Assembly: GCA_964036665.1 (NCBI GenBank)
Contig: OZ038527.1
Coordinates: 18,064,221-18,128,220, forward strand
DNA from: Gordius sp. MW1
Taxonomy: Eukaryota > Nematomorpha > Gordioida > Gordea > Gordiidae
Length of the DNA stretch: 64,000 bases
Reading direction: 5' to 3'
The translations under genes and the position numbers were made by a program. The notes under the pieces were generated by a model. The model ran no database searches, had not been told where the DNA came from, and saw only the letters and a list, made by a program, of their open reading frames with translations. Shown piece by piece: positions 45,921 through 57,999 of the stretch (its first letter is position 1; the number at the start of each line of letters is the position of its first letter).

Positions 45921-46296
45921 TGAGCGCCAAATAGGAAGTAATTTATAAAATAAAATTTATTTTAATTAACATATAAACAAAAATAAAACATTTTTCAGCG
46001 GAGCACTTTGACTCCATGGGAAACACGCAAGACTCTTACTTAAATATTTCGTCCGAATCTGGCTCGAGAACTTTGTTTTATAACTAGTTCGTAGTTACTT
46101 TGCATAAATAAAAAAATAACTGAGCAAGATTTGAATAAAAAAACTGAACAAATAATTAAATAACTGAACATTAAATTATTTACTGAGCATTTAATTATTC
46201 TACTGAGCATTTGTTTATTCTACTGAGCATTTGAATATTCTACTGAGCAAAAAGTGAATTAAGTACTGAGCACAATAATTTGTTCTCATTTAATAT

Positions 46297-47295
46297 ATAA
46301 ATATGGGAATTAAATTAAGAGTTATATTTTAAATTCCAATATAAATTTCCTTGCCTACACAAATCAATTCGATGCCTCTTTGACAAGGCTCTTTCCTAAA
46401 CTAATACCAACCTTTGATTCTTATTCTTACAATTAAATTCGAATTTGACATAGTCGCACACGATAAAAATTTTATTGAATGTGTCAAATAATATAAAAAC
46501 GATAATCTGTAACAACGGTCAACAAACCTTGCTAAATAAAATAAATTCCGTCAGATCATTGAATATAAAAGTAGCTAAATGAAATAATGCCCGTATCTTG
46601 GTGATATATTCTTAAAAAATGGGATCACAATCGATGGAGGGTGAATAATAAAAGGGGAAGATTCAATATATATTACATTTTATTGCGACGAAATACTTAA
46701 ATCGCATTTCGAGCTCACAAAACTTCCCAGTAAAATTTGTGTTTGTGATGTAATGGCGATAGAATGGGAATTGTTATGGAATATATAGAACGGCTCAAAT
46801 CGTTCGAAATTCCATTGTGACAAACGTGTTGTGATTATATATAGATGTAAGGGTTATAAGGTTTTATAGCCGTTTCAGTTTGGAATACTTAAGTTACCAC
46901 TTTAAAATCGCGAAAGTCAAAGTAAAACACAACGCAAACACTAAATAAAAATTGTCTAAAATCACCATCAAATTCAGAAATTTTCCATGGAAAGTTTCAT
47001 TCGAGAGTAAAGTTATAAAAAAGTATCCAAACAAATTTTGGCGCGTCCAACTAAATGTCAAATAAAATGATAATTGTGTTTCATAGAAAAACGAAAGGAT
47101 TCTTATAACGCGGCTGCCAAGTGATAATTACTACGCGGAGCATCAATCACCAACTAAACACGGTTGCAGAAACGATATCAAAGAAAATAGCGTCATAATT
47201 CGCGAGAGCGATCTTAACTAAAGCAACATCCCTCGACAGCTTTCCGGACTATAGCAATCCAAGCACAATTTCGTCAGTCGCTAGGATCACCGGGG
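46297..47295. other. 3' flank of SLC18B1
   Basis: AT-rich, no exon recognised. It should contain the SLC18B1 3' untranslated region and poly(A) site; TTTATT (complement of AATAAA) occurs at about 46472 and 46679, but I cannot choose between sites. Confidence 0.4.
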
Positions 47296-50200
47296 TCAAA
47301 TAGTGTTTTTGCCCAATTGGTAGGCCGTGGCGAGGAGTGAAACGAGAAATGCGGCGAAAGCGATACTAGAAATTACGGTGGCCGACCATTCGTAATTGAG
47401 AGTGACCGTTAAGCATTCGCCTAATATGGGACCTAGAAAGGAACCCAACGCCAGGGCGGACGTGTAAAGGCCCGAAACCAGGGCGTGGGGTGGAGTTGAG
47501 TTAGTGTTCGAGTCCGTAGCTACGGCCATTATATCGGCGAAAGTAACTACTACCACGCAGCCCAGCGCGGCTCCCATTAAAATTTGGGCCGAACAAACCG
47601 TGGCCAAAAGTCGAGTTCTATCCGTGCCGACCGCCCGTTGAGTTATGCTAGAAAAATTCAAGAGGGGAGATGGGCCCGAGGCTAAAAGCCCTAGGGCGGA
47701 TAGGGCGCAGGCTGAACAAAGCAGAGCCCGCCTAAGCTTAGGACCGGCGAGGTTTGGGTTATCCATTAAGCGGCCCAAAAGCATGGCGGAGAGCGCGTAA
47801 GTAGCGGACAAAGCTACGAAAATAGCGCCCACCCCGGCAGTGGTTAAGCCAAGGCGGCGAGCCCTGAGGTGAGGTTCTAGCGTAGGATCGACGAAACCAA
47901 CGGAAAGCGCTCCTACCACTAGTACCATGTAATCGAGCCACACCGTAGGGCTGAGCTTGAATAGGTGGAGAAAGGCTAGGGCTCGGGACAGGATTCGCGG
48001 TTGTGGTGGTTGCAGTACCCGCACTCTGTCTGCATTTTGTTCAGCTAAGAGCGCGCATTTTTCGTTCCTCTCTGAATAGGCCTCGTTAGTGATTGGCAAA
48101 TGGGGATGATCTCCGTCGATATCTGAAACGTTATCGAAGATGGTTAAAATATATTATTAATTTTAAATTTTGTCCCTCGTAATGAATACTCTTAAGAGAT
48201 ATTATTAATTGCTACACATATATTAGATATGTGAAAATAGATTTTATAACGAACGAGTGATGGGTATATGTTTACTCGGCTTATCGTAAATTAAAAATGT
48301 AGATTTAATCCTATTAGAATTAAAGCATGCATATGTAATATTTTTGGCGAGTGCATCATATAATAATTGTTTGATTTTAAATCCTATAATCGTATATACC
48401 AGGAGGATATGATGCTAAATTAGTGAAAATTATCGAGCAAGATCAAAGATCAAGAGTTTCAAAACAACAATTTTAGACTGCTGCGAGAAAATGTATATTG
48501 GTGCAAAAACTATTGAATTGTCAAATTTATATAGTTATTAAGTATAAACTTTATAACGCTTAATATCGTTACATTTAGGAAGGTATTTTATACCTGAGAT
48601 AGGGGGTAGGAGATAGATCGCGGCAACGAGCAGTACCATAAGGCTTATCGAAACACCCAAAAATGGGAGCATATACCCTCCCACCTTCAAAAACATACAA
48701 AATGCGCTAAACGAATTCATCTAAAAACCTAGATTTAATAACAAACAGTCTCGTCCAGTTAGTCAAATTTAAACAGATATTATTTATGAGTGGGTGAAAC
48801 AAAAGTCCGCAAACTATTTTAAACTAATTTATTAGTCAACTTAACTTTTTTGATATACCATACTAATTGAAACATAGGTTGTGTCCGAAGATCTCAGTTC
48901 CCTTAAAAATTCTCAAGTTTAAAAAATTTGCTATACATTTGTCACTAAAAAACTATAACAAGTTGACGGATAGTTCATATAGATTACCTCTTCTAAAATT
49001 GTTAAGTCCTTTTCGTTTATAATTATAATCAATAGTATATTACCATGTATAGGACGCCTCCAAAAGCGGGGCCAATAGCAAATCCTAACCCAGCGAACGT
49101 TTCCAAAATTCCCTGCAAAAAAGTCAAAAAATTCATATTAATGATGCTTGTGCAAGCTCAAATTCTTGGTTTTATACAGCCTTGATGCATCGCTTAGAAC
49201 ATCATGAAAATCTTCCACGAAAACAATGTTCGTTGGTAGCGAGCACGCTAAAAATAGTCATAACGCTGTATTTGTAGATCTTTATATTTTATAATTTACC
49301 GTAGTACAATTAACATAATTCACGAATACTCTAACATAAATATAATTGATGAGCCAAAGTTTTTAAAGCTGTTAGTTATTTATGAAACTTATGCCAATTT
49401 TTAAAAACGACATGCTACCACTTTATATACGATAAGCGAGCCTTTAAAAGTCTCGCGCACCAAACTATTCGATAATGGCCAAATTTGAATCCAAATTTTG
49501 ATGAATTTCTTAAGTCTTTACTAAAAATTAATAATTTATCCTATAACCCTCTTATCATCAAACTTTGCAATTTTGAAACTAAGAGAATTAGTAAAATCAA
49601 ATATTCCACCAAAAATATGCTAATAAATTAGGAAAGATCCAAGCACGACCCTTGCCTGGAAACTTTTTTAACTTTAACATTTAAGCATTAAAATTTATAT
49701 GAAAATATAATAAATTTTACTTATCTTGCTAATTTAATAATAACTATTATGTAAGACATATATAAAAATACAAGAAAAAATTACAATTTTGTTGAAAAAA
49801 TGATTATGTAGAGAGAGGAGGGGCTGGAGTTGAAAAGCTATATTAGTAGTTTTCTTGGGTATGATATTCTATTAATTTTTAACTATGCTGGGCCTGAAAC
49901 ACGGGCGGCCAGTGCTGAATTCTACAGATGGCTAAACAAAATGCAGAGTTAAAAACTAACAACTAAAATGGGAAACAATTTTTTTAAATTTAATCTAAAA
50001 TTATTCGCGATCTAAGATTAGGTAGCCAATTTTAATTATATTAGGGTATCGGGTCTAGGAATATCTTTAAATCAGCTTATTTATAAAAAAAACTTAGTAA
50101 GTTGCTATGTGGTCTATTTGAAACTCTATTTTTGAACCGCTTTAATTAAATCTTAATATACACATAAAAGCATTCAACAAACTAAGCTCTCCTACTAATA

Positions 50201-52762
50201 TTGAAACCCATCTAAATTTAAAGATGCGCCCTATAATTCTTTACAACTTTCTGGTCAAAAAAAGGGACAAAAGCTCAAAACTATAGAAAAAATAACATCT
50301 CGCTCGCTTAATGCAATCAAAAAATTTAATATGATACACTATATTAAATATAGGTAAATGCAATGCATTATAAATTTGAAATTAATTTCTATAAACATTA
50401 GAAGGTTAGTGAAGAGTCGATTGAAAGTTACTTTTCCCTACTCAACAACCCTCGCTTGTTACCTAACATAAACGGGGCAGCTGTATCAAAAACGGTATCG
50501 ATGCATTCGACCAAAGTTTAACTGACAAAATGTCTATGAATGTCTATGAATATTTAACGAAAATGCTCCTTGAGAGGGGTTAACAGAGACGAAAACGTTA
50601 GGGTTAGTGTTTTAGGTCGAGGTTTTAGGTTAGGGTTAGATGCACACATTTAAATCGACAAATGCATTTTCGTAGACATTTATTTGTTTTTTGCTTTTTT
50701 GTCAATTGCAACTGGATCATCAAAAACAAATGAATAAACCATGAAACTGACTCACAAACACGATGCCCACGTTGTCGGGGTATATGTTGAGGGTAAATAA
50801 ATAGGATGAAGTTAGGTAAGCGGCGCATCCCACTCCTTCAAGGGTGCGAAGGGCGAAAGTGACCCATACGAAGAGGGCTGAGTTATTGGTGGGAAGGTAG
50901 GTTGTGAATCCGAAAGCGAATATGGCTATGGCATTCACCCCAACCCCCACCAGGTACAATCGCTTAACTCCGATCTTGTACATCTAAACAGGGTTTCGTA
51001 GTAAAGAACGGAAATGCATAATTAAACATCTCATAAAACTCAAGTAAATATAATAAGAGATAAAGTTGATAAGGTAGACAGACCCTAAAGAAGAGATGGT
51101 AGTATTTCAATATATTTAATTCTGAAAAATCCTATATTTACTCATCATTTTAATTAATGTATCTGCTCAAAAATGGTTACCATAATAAAATACCATTCTT
51201 CAAATCTATCATGCAACAAAGTCAAGTGTATGAGAAACTATTTGTCTCAAGTTAACTTAATCCAAATTAAAATAGTTAGTATCGATCATGGGAAAGCAAA
51301 GAAAAGGAGAAATAATAACTGCTGCTCATGCTTAATAATTAAAACGTTTTATTTTAGTTAAATATTAGTGTAAATTTATCAATAATCATTATTTTGCCTT
51401 CCCAAAATCATTTTTTTGGTATTTGCTTCAACCCCTCTATGAAATCATGGCTATGTGGAAACTCGGATTAATAAATTATAAAAGCTAATTAACCGGTTGT
51501 TATAAATATGTTACTGGTTAATTAATAATGTCATATGCTTGCACATGTGTCACCTTAAGAAGCACAATTTTTGATAGGGTGGAAAAGATTATATCAATTG
51601 CATATTATTAGCCCACACAGGCCCAAACCCCAATACAAACAAAATTTGATAAAATAATGGGGCATAGGGCTCAGTTCATAATGCCATTTCTCGGATGGAA
51701 CAAACTTAAAGATGATCAGCCATAAACCAGTAAATTAAGTTTAAAGGGTTGTGGAAAGTTGTAAAATATAAATTTCACCTAATAAAGATATGTAATCCTA
51801 GCCAGGTATTTAGAAGAGTTAATATTACATAATTAAATTTAGCTTTAAAAACAGTTTTAACAACCATAATAATGGTCAAGCCATTTAATTGATGCTTCTC
51901 CAAACAGTCTTTAATAACATGGGCATATTAAGGTAAGAAGGGAAAAAAGGAGGGGCAAAATGATAATTTAGAACTGTGAACATTAACTTGGTTCAAAAAT
52001 AGTATTCAAATTTAGGGAAGGGCGGCTTCTGCTCTCTGTCTACCCCGAGCTACACCCATATAAAAAAATCAATTAATTGCTATTTTATTTGAGGATGGAA
52101 TATCAAATGAATATAGTTTGAATTACGTAAAGTCCCAAAAAGGGTGACACCAAAAATTGAATTCCTTGGAATGTTCCAAAAATGGCACCTACCCAAAATT
52201 TGTTGACTCCTTTCTTTTCAGCCTATATTACAAAGTAAACAGCAATTTCAAAAAAAGTTATAATTTCCAAAATTCCTTATTAAGCTATTACAGCAAATAA
52301 AATTGATAATTATGTTAAGTATTTAAATCATACCTCTGTGGGGAAAAAGGGCCCAATGATGGAAAAGCAGGTAGCTGCAGAAAAATCTACTAAACAAAGT
52401 GTTATCATACCAAGGAGTCTTTTATATGATCTTTTTGTATGTGACTGGCTAGGAGATTTAAAATTATTTGATTCAATACCATTAGAGGGAGATAGTTGAT
52501 GGGAACTATTTTTTAAATAAAAATTACTATCTAAGCTTCCATATCCATTTGTATAATGTTTGTTTGCTAATTTATTCTCATATGTAGGCTGAAATTTGTA
52601 AAAATCATCATTAAAATGAGTTAAAAAGGGATCATGATAAGTTTGCAATTTATTAATTGTAGGGCATAACTTTGTCCCTACAGGCTCATAAAATTTTTGG
52701 GCTGAAGGGCTAACAAGAGTCTTATTTTGATAGGCTTGTTTGGAATTTATTATCATCTTCAT
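47296..52762 (-). CDS. SLC18B1: MFS transporter, SLC18B1 type (vesicular polyamine transporter family), six exons, complete
   Basis: Exons on the minus strand: 52762-52334, 52222-52127, 50983-50756, 49112-49044, 48684-48594, 48122-47296. All introns are GT-AG and phases agree (0,0,0,0,1), giving 579 codons without a stop. Key blocks: SAATCFSIIGPFFPTE joined to AEKKGVNKFWVGAIFG; loop 2-3 motif FLGLY-MYKIGVKRLYLVG; RTLEGVGCAAY; YPDNVGIVF joined to GILETFAGLGFAIGPAFGG (motif C); WLDYMVLVVGALSVGFVDPTLEPHLR; GSFLGPILGE near the end. Twelve membrane segments are expected. In vertebrates SLC18B1 loads polyamines into secretory vesicles. The first ATG of exon 1 was chosen (an upstream TTG is not likely). 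The cytosolic N-terminus of about 115 residues is long and polar. The last exon is much richer in G+C than the others. Confidence 0.94.
50585..50645 (+). repeat. Telomere-like TTAGGG repeats in SLC18B1 intron 3
   Basis: Degenerate GTTAGGGTTAGTG, TTTTAGGT and GGTTAGGGTTAG units lie about 110-170 bases downstream of the exon 3 donor. Sequence on both sides (ATGTCTATGAATATTTAACG and CGTAGACATTT) is loosely inverted, reminiscent of 36696-36992. Confidence 0.55.
51925..52062. mobile_element. Old hAT-like MITE remnant in SLC18B1 intron 2
   Basis: GGAGGGGCAAAATGATAATTTAG and GGGCGGCTTCTGCTCTCTGTC followed by GAGCTACACCCATAT are decayed forms of the CATGGGCGTAGCCAG family interior and right end. Confidence 0.6.
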
Positions 52763-52783
52763 ATTTTTTTGAGTGTAATTCAA

Positions 52784-53205
52784 ATAAGTATTTGATTACC
52801 TAAATGATAAATTAAAGAAATGAGAAAATAAACTTAAATCGAGTTTATAATATATAATTTTTGTATACATAAGTTAGACATCATATTGTTTGACTTGATT
52901 GTTAAAAAAGTTTAAGAAATTGACATAGGAAATCGGACTTACCGTTAAATCATGCCCTTATAAAATAAAATTTTACATTCTAATAATAATTAAGAGCAAA
53001 TTAGGTATTTAAATTTAAAACAAATAAAAATCGACTTAAATATAGCACTAGGGTACAATTACATATAACAAAGTTGACACTAGGCCTTAGCCTTTATTGT
53101 TTATAAAACGCATGCAGTGAATTTTAAAGTTGTTAATATTTTAGATAAGAAATCATAAAAAGTTAAAGTTATAACCAATTTAAGACTATTTTAAAATCCT
53201 TCTAT
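52784..53205. other. 5' flank of SLC18B1
   Basis: AT-rich interval between the SLC18B1 start and a downstream LTR element. The promoter presumably lies here; no TATA or CpG-rich segment stands out. Confidence 0.4.
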
Positions 53206-53744
53206 TATTAGGATTTAATGTATTTTAAGGGCTCAATATACTAATTTTTTTTTTCAGTATTACGCGTAATATTTATTTTATTTAGCATGAAATTTCCGTG
53301 TATAATAGTTCCGCGAATACGCTAGTTAATTCCGCGACTATCTATATTAATTTTTCACGGTTACATTTTTCGAATATTTTTTTAGTAACAGAAAACGATT
53401 AATGATAATATCATCTCTTGGTAAGCGAGTTATATTGATCGATATGTATGATTATCCAATATCTTCCAAATTAATAATCATCGTGACTCCTTAACAAAAA
53501 GCGTATCTTCTTTTTGGATCTTGTATATCGCATATATCAGGAGATTGATTAATGGTGCGTGTGTGTTAAAATGTCAGTAGGAGATGTACAAAATTAGAAT
53601 TGTAGGAAATAATGGAATTTAACATTAAGGATGATCTGGTATTTATTAAAGATGAAAATAAATTAGATTAAATTCGGCAAGATTAAATTTTCCATTGACA
53701 TCACCATATGCCACACCTCCCCTTTTATCAAAATGACTTTTAAT

Positions 53745-53960
53745 ATGTCATACTTCAAATTTATGCCTATCGACATCGACATTTTTAATGTTATTAAATT
53801 TTGATATGCCATAATTCAAATATATGCCTATCGACATCGACATTTTTAATGTTATTAATTTTAATATGCCATAATTCAAATATATGCCTATCGACATCGA
53901 CATTTTTAATGTTATTAATTTTAATGTGATCATTTAAATTTATGCCTCTCGACATCGACA
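53745..53960. repeat. Tandem repeat of about 62 bp, 3.5 copies
   Basis: Units contain ATATGCCTATCGACATCGAC followed by ATTTTTAATGTTATTAA. Located in the interior of the 53206-55049 LTR element, overlapping the end of its short ORF. Confidence 0.85.
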
Positions 53961-54160
53961 CCACTTACCGAAACCGATGATTCGGGTTTTTTAACAAAAT
54001 CCCGTTCCTCATAAACCGTGGTTGACTCATTAATTAAGTTCAGTGCACCAAAAACCAAGGTTTTAGGTTCTTTTCTAGAAATCATTACCTTATTACCCGG
54101 TTTAGTAGTGTCAATTTCTAAAAAAATTTCTGGCATTTCCCTCAAAATAATACAATACAT
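53930..54160 (-). CDS. Short ORF inside the LTR element
   Basis: 76 codons, ATG start, with MPEIFLEIDTTKPGNKVMIS and a charged C-terminal half. No similarity recognised. A donor-like TTTCG-GTAAGT near 53970 could mean the frame was once spliced. It may be a captured host fragment or part of a reduced gag. Confidence 0.35.
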   Translation of the reverse strand: MYCIILREMPEIFLEIDTTKPGNKVMISRKEPKTLVFGALNLINESTTVYEERDFVKKPESSVSVSGVDVERHKFK

Positions 54161-55279
54161 TTACGATTATCAACTTTATTTTGTTTACATATACTGTAAC
54201 TTGCCATTTTACATTTACGCGATGAGGAGTTAAATAACATTTTTCTTAAATTTATTGTATGTGAGTACTTCCAGTGTGTCTGAATTCCATTTTACCAGAC
54301 ATGAAGAATTTTGACCTTCAGAATTTTTAAGGATTGGTTTTGAATAATTGTTATTTCTATTTGAATCACATGTTTTAAGATGTGTTTCGGAATTTTTCTT
54401 TCGTTCATTTCATATTGCCATTTGTTTTTGGACTATTGCGGAATTTTTTCGCACTCTCAGATGATCTTCATCTCCTTGTGAATTAAAGAACATAGTTTCT
54501 CGAATAATCGGTGTAATATGCCTTTGGTCTGACACCAATTTAAAATCTATTAGGATTTAATTTTTAAGGGCTCAATATACTAATTTATTTATTTCAGTAT
54601 TACGCGTATTATTAATTTTATTTAGCATGACGTGTATAATAGTTCCGCGAATACGCGAGTTAATTCCGCGACTATCTATATTAACTTTTCACAGTTACAT
54701 TTTTCGAATATTTTTTTAGTAACAGAAAACGAATAATGATAATATCATCTCTTGGTATGCGAGGTATATTGATAGATCTGTATGATTATCCAATATCTTC
54801 CAAATTAATAATCATCATGACTCCTTAACAAAAAGCGTATCTTCTTTTTTTATCTTGTATATCGCATATATCAGGAGATTGATTAATGGTGCGTGTGTGT
54901 TAAAAATGTCAGTAGGAGATTTACAAAATTAGAATTGTAGGAATTATTCGAATTTAACATTAAGGATGATCTGGTATTTATTAAAAATGAATAAAAATTA
55001 CATTAAATTCGGCAAGATTAAATTGGCACTGACATCACCATATGCCACAGATTCATGGTCGTAATGTTTTTAACGCTAAGTTCCCAATCTTTGTTTGCAC
55101 ATATTGGAAAGGTTGAAAATCAAGAGGCTTATATTTGTGGCAAAATTAGAGAGCTACATGCAAAACATGGTCAATTCTAAGAAATTACTTAACTTTTTAT
55201 CAAATTCATTTCTGACCTTAGCCGTGATATATCCATAGGCTTAATTCTAAGCTTAAATCTTATTTATAAGAAATTCAAT

Positions 55280-55360
55280 AAGACCTGATGTGTCAGAGCC
55301 TGGCAACAATAGGAGAAAATAAGAGAATAACGAATATAAAATGTTAAAACTTAGATAAAT
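55280..55360. repeat. 81-bp direct repeat abutting the 5' LTR of gypsy element 3
   Basis: About 95% identical to 59398-59479 (AAGACCT..TGTGTCAGAGCCTGGCAACAATAGG...). It ends exactly where the 5' LTR starts; the partner begins exactly where the 3' LTR ends. Confidence 0.9.
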
Positions 55361-55559
55361 TGTAGAGAGGTAAGGAGTGCGAAGTGCCTTCGGGGATACG
55401 TTAATTACCGAAGCTTAGAAGTTAGTGGTAATGCCTCGAGTGTTAATCAAATTACTAATTAGTTGCAACTTATAAATTTGTTCGATATACACGATTTAGA
55501 GACTTGCGAGTTCATATCCTTTACTAACGTGTTTTGAATAATATTTTCGCATTTCAACA
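55361..55559 (+). repeat. 5' LTR of gypsy element 3
   Basis: Begins TGTAGAGAGGTAAGGAGTGC and ends TTTCAACA. About 88% identical to 59201-59397. Confidence 0.92.
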
Positions 55560-55590
55560 GTGGCGACGTCAAGGAAAAACCTAGGCGGCC

Positions 55591-56162
55591 ATGCAGAAAC
55601 ATAAGATAACCGATAACATCGACGTTTTGTTAACACAATTTGAGCTTTTCCTAAGGAGCCTGAATAAGCCTGATACAGATGAGCATAAAGCGGCTGAACT
55701 ATTAACCAGCCTCGATGGGGAGGCATTCCAGTTAATATTAGAGGACTATAGATCCCAAGATTTGACAGGAATTACATAGGAAGAAGCTAAAAATAGGCTA
55801 AGAAATTATTCTAGAGGAATTCATGCGCGAGGGCAAGAAAGTATGAATTCTCAAAGGTTCGACAAGGCCAGGGAGAGGCGATAGACGCGTACGCAAATAG
55901 ACTCAAGGCGGGAGCTAACAGCTGCAACTTCGGAAACGAAGAATTGCAGAACAGAATTGTTGACCAATTCATTATAGGATTATGCAATAGAAGCTTACAG
56001 GCAAGGCTGTTGGTAGAAAACGACATCAAATGGAACCGCCTACGAGAGCTGGGGTTAACGGCCGAGACGATAAATAGGGGGCTAAGCACCTTGCAGGACG
56101 TGTCCGAAGAGGCGTTGAGCGTAGTGGTGAGACGAAAAGTGTGGCCGGCGGATTCCGGTTAA
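55591..56162 (+). pseudogene. gag of gypsy element 3
   Basis: Two frames (55591-55779 and 55944-56162) with a stop at 55777 and a frame change between them. They read a capsid-like N-terminal part (LLTQFELFLRSLNKPD, AAELLTSLDGEAFQLIL) and then NRIVDQFIIGLCNRSLQARL, resembling element 1. No zinc knuckle was seen between gag and protease. Confidence 0.75.
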
Positions 56163-56485
56163 ACCATGTTATAGATGTGTTAACGGTAGATGTATATATT
56201 AATAACGAGTTGTTCCAATTTATCTTCGAGACCGGCGCTACGGTATCGATAATACCGGCGCGAAGATGGGCAAAGGTGATCTCACGTGACAAAGATTCCG
56301 TCCCGACGGTGTACGCATATGGCCACGAGGAGATGAAGATCGTAGCCAAGGTGCAAGCCGATGTCCGAATGGGCAACACGAAGAAGCAGCTGCCGTTATT
56401 GTTATCAGACGTAGCTGGACCGCCGTTGTGCGGGATCAATTGGATCCAAGAATTCGAGCCCGAAATTTGGCGAAGAATACGTTAA
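56141..56485 (+). pseudogene. Retropepsin of gypsy element 3 (active-site change)
   Basis: Reads VLTVDVYINNELFQFIFETG followed by ATVSIIPARRW and later GINWIQEFEPEIW. The active-site D-T-G is E-T-G, which should abolish aspartic protease activity. Confidence 0.8.
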
Positions 56486-56629
56486 AACTCGATAGCAGCG
56501 GCTGAACGGTTCGCGGTCAATTACGTGGAAAGTCCGAAGGATACCAAATCCGCAATCCCGCACCTTATGAAGCAATGGGATGGCCAGCTAAGCAAATCCC
56601 AAAAGCAGCCAAGAGAATAAGGGTGGAAG

Positions 56630-57413
56630 TACCGTTAAAAGAGGCATAGATCTCGTATTTATCCCCGCACGAAGGGTGCCGATGGCTTGTAAGAAATAAG
56701 TGGAAGAAGAACTAAATAAATGGGTCAGAGACGGAGTAATAGAACCAACCTATTTCTCAAGGTGGGCCAGTCCAGTGGTATCCGTAAAGAAAAGCGATGG
56801 GAGTCTACGATTATGCAACCGGTTTACGATAAATTAAAACGCACAAGGTTTATTGTACCCCTTACCAAAAATCGATGATTTGTTAAATAACCCGATAACG
56901 CGTGTTGTTGGACCTAACTAAAGCTTACCTACAGCTAGAGTTAGGTCCAGAGACAAGCCAACGATCGAAGATCTCCACTCACAAAGGCTTATTTAAAGTT
57001 AACCGTATTTGGCTTTAATTGTGCAGCGGCTATTTTTCAAAAGACAATAGATCAAATATTAGGAGGCCTGGAGGTAGCTATATACATCGACGATATACTA
57101 ATTGCAAGGGAAACTGAGGAAGTCCACAAAGAGCGGCTACTCAGGATTAGAAACGTTACAAAAGTGGGGTTTCGTGCCAAACATAACCAAGAGCATCTTG
57201 TGGGCTAAAGAAGTAACATCTTTGGGATACTTAATTAGTAACAAAGGGATTTATATCAACAGTAATAAAGCCGAACTAGTAACACAATGGAAAAATTTAA
57301 CAAATAAAAATGAAATAAAATCTTTTTTTTATTTAACAGCATATTTTTCAAAGTTCATTAAGAACTACGCCAAAATCGTGCACCCGATTCAGAAACTCGT
57401 GAAAAAAACGTGA
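56630..57413 (+). pseudogene. Reverse transcriptase of gypsy element 3
   Basis: RT blocks in changing frames: FIPARRVPMA, LNKWVRDGVIEP, RWASPVVSVKKSDGSLRLC, GLLYPLPKIDDLL, YIDDILIA (catalytic aspartates kept, about 57083-57106) and LTAYFSKFIKNYAKIVHPIQ. At least three stops and two frame changes. Confidence 0.85.
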
Positions 57414-57930
57414 CGTACCACTGGGGTGGAGAACAACAAGTTGCATTTGACGCTATAAAGCCCGCGCTTACGAAGGCCCTCGTGCTAGCATACTTTAATG
57501 GAGATTTGGAGACAGGCCTGGACGTAGACGCCTCGGGTACAGTTAAGGGCTATCTTACAGCAACGAGCACCAGAGGAGAATTGGAGAGTGGCGGCCTATG
57601 CTTCAAAAGCGTTTGACGATCGAGCAGGAGGCGCTGGCGGTGGTCTATGGGCTAAAAAAGTTTAATGAATATTTACAAGGACGAAGCCTTCCTATTATGA
57701 CGAATCATAGACCGCTAGTGAAAATATTTGACCAAAGCAAAAGGGGCAATAAAAAATGGTCACCACGACTAACTAGGTGGGCGCTCATGGTATCAGGTTA
57801 CACGACCAAGTTTGAGTACAACAAGGAATCGAAAACGCGGCAGATTTCTTGTCCAGAAAACCGAATAAACACGCGTATCATGTTAGCGAGGAAATGCCAG
57901 CAGACTCTACAAATCCATTTATATCATTAG
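57410..57930 (+). pseudogene. RNase H of gypsy element 3
   Basis: LDVDASGTVKGYL, LTIEQEALAVVYGLKKFNEY, a TNHRPLV block (TDH changed to TNH) and KEFDQSK-like sequence, split over two overlapping frames (57410-57616 and 57598-57930). Confidence 0.8.
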
Positions 57931-57999
57931 ACGTGGTGAGACAACACACTTTGGACGATCCAGGGCTACGTGAGTTAAAAGAGTGGATAAGAGCCTCTT

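Larger units (their letters stand above)
43288..46287 (-). mobile_element. Mutator-like element (MULE) with TGCTCAGT subterminal repeats and a captured repeat block
   Basis: Flanked by the 9-bp direct repeat ATTTAATAT (43279-43287, 46288-46296), the length typical of Mutator elements. Both ends carry arrays of TGCTCAGT in opposite orientation (43302-43470 on plus; 46110-46273 on minus). The right half holds a decayed transposase on the minus strand. The left half (43490-44625) is a copy of positions about 663-1813 of this window, i.e. part of the TIR/minisatellite element. Because the flanks are AT-rich the duplication could be chance, but it falls exactly at the array ends. Confidence 0.8.
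53206..55049 (-). mobile_element. LTR retrotransposon with short, non-autonomous interior
   Basis: Two LTRs (53206-53715, 510 bp; 54548-55049, 502 bp) about 92-95% alike surround an interior of only 832 bp. Minus orientation is supported by LTR starts TGTGGCATATGG, a purine tract AAAAGGGGAGG before the 3' LTR, and TTGGTGTCAGACC, a plausible primer-binding site, after the 5' LTR. The interior has short frames (54413-54240 with one stop before it; 54160-53930) and a tandem repeat, but no polymerase. LTR divergence implies an older insertion than gypsy element 2. Confidence 0.85.
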
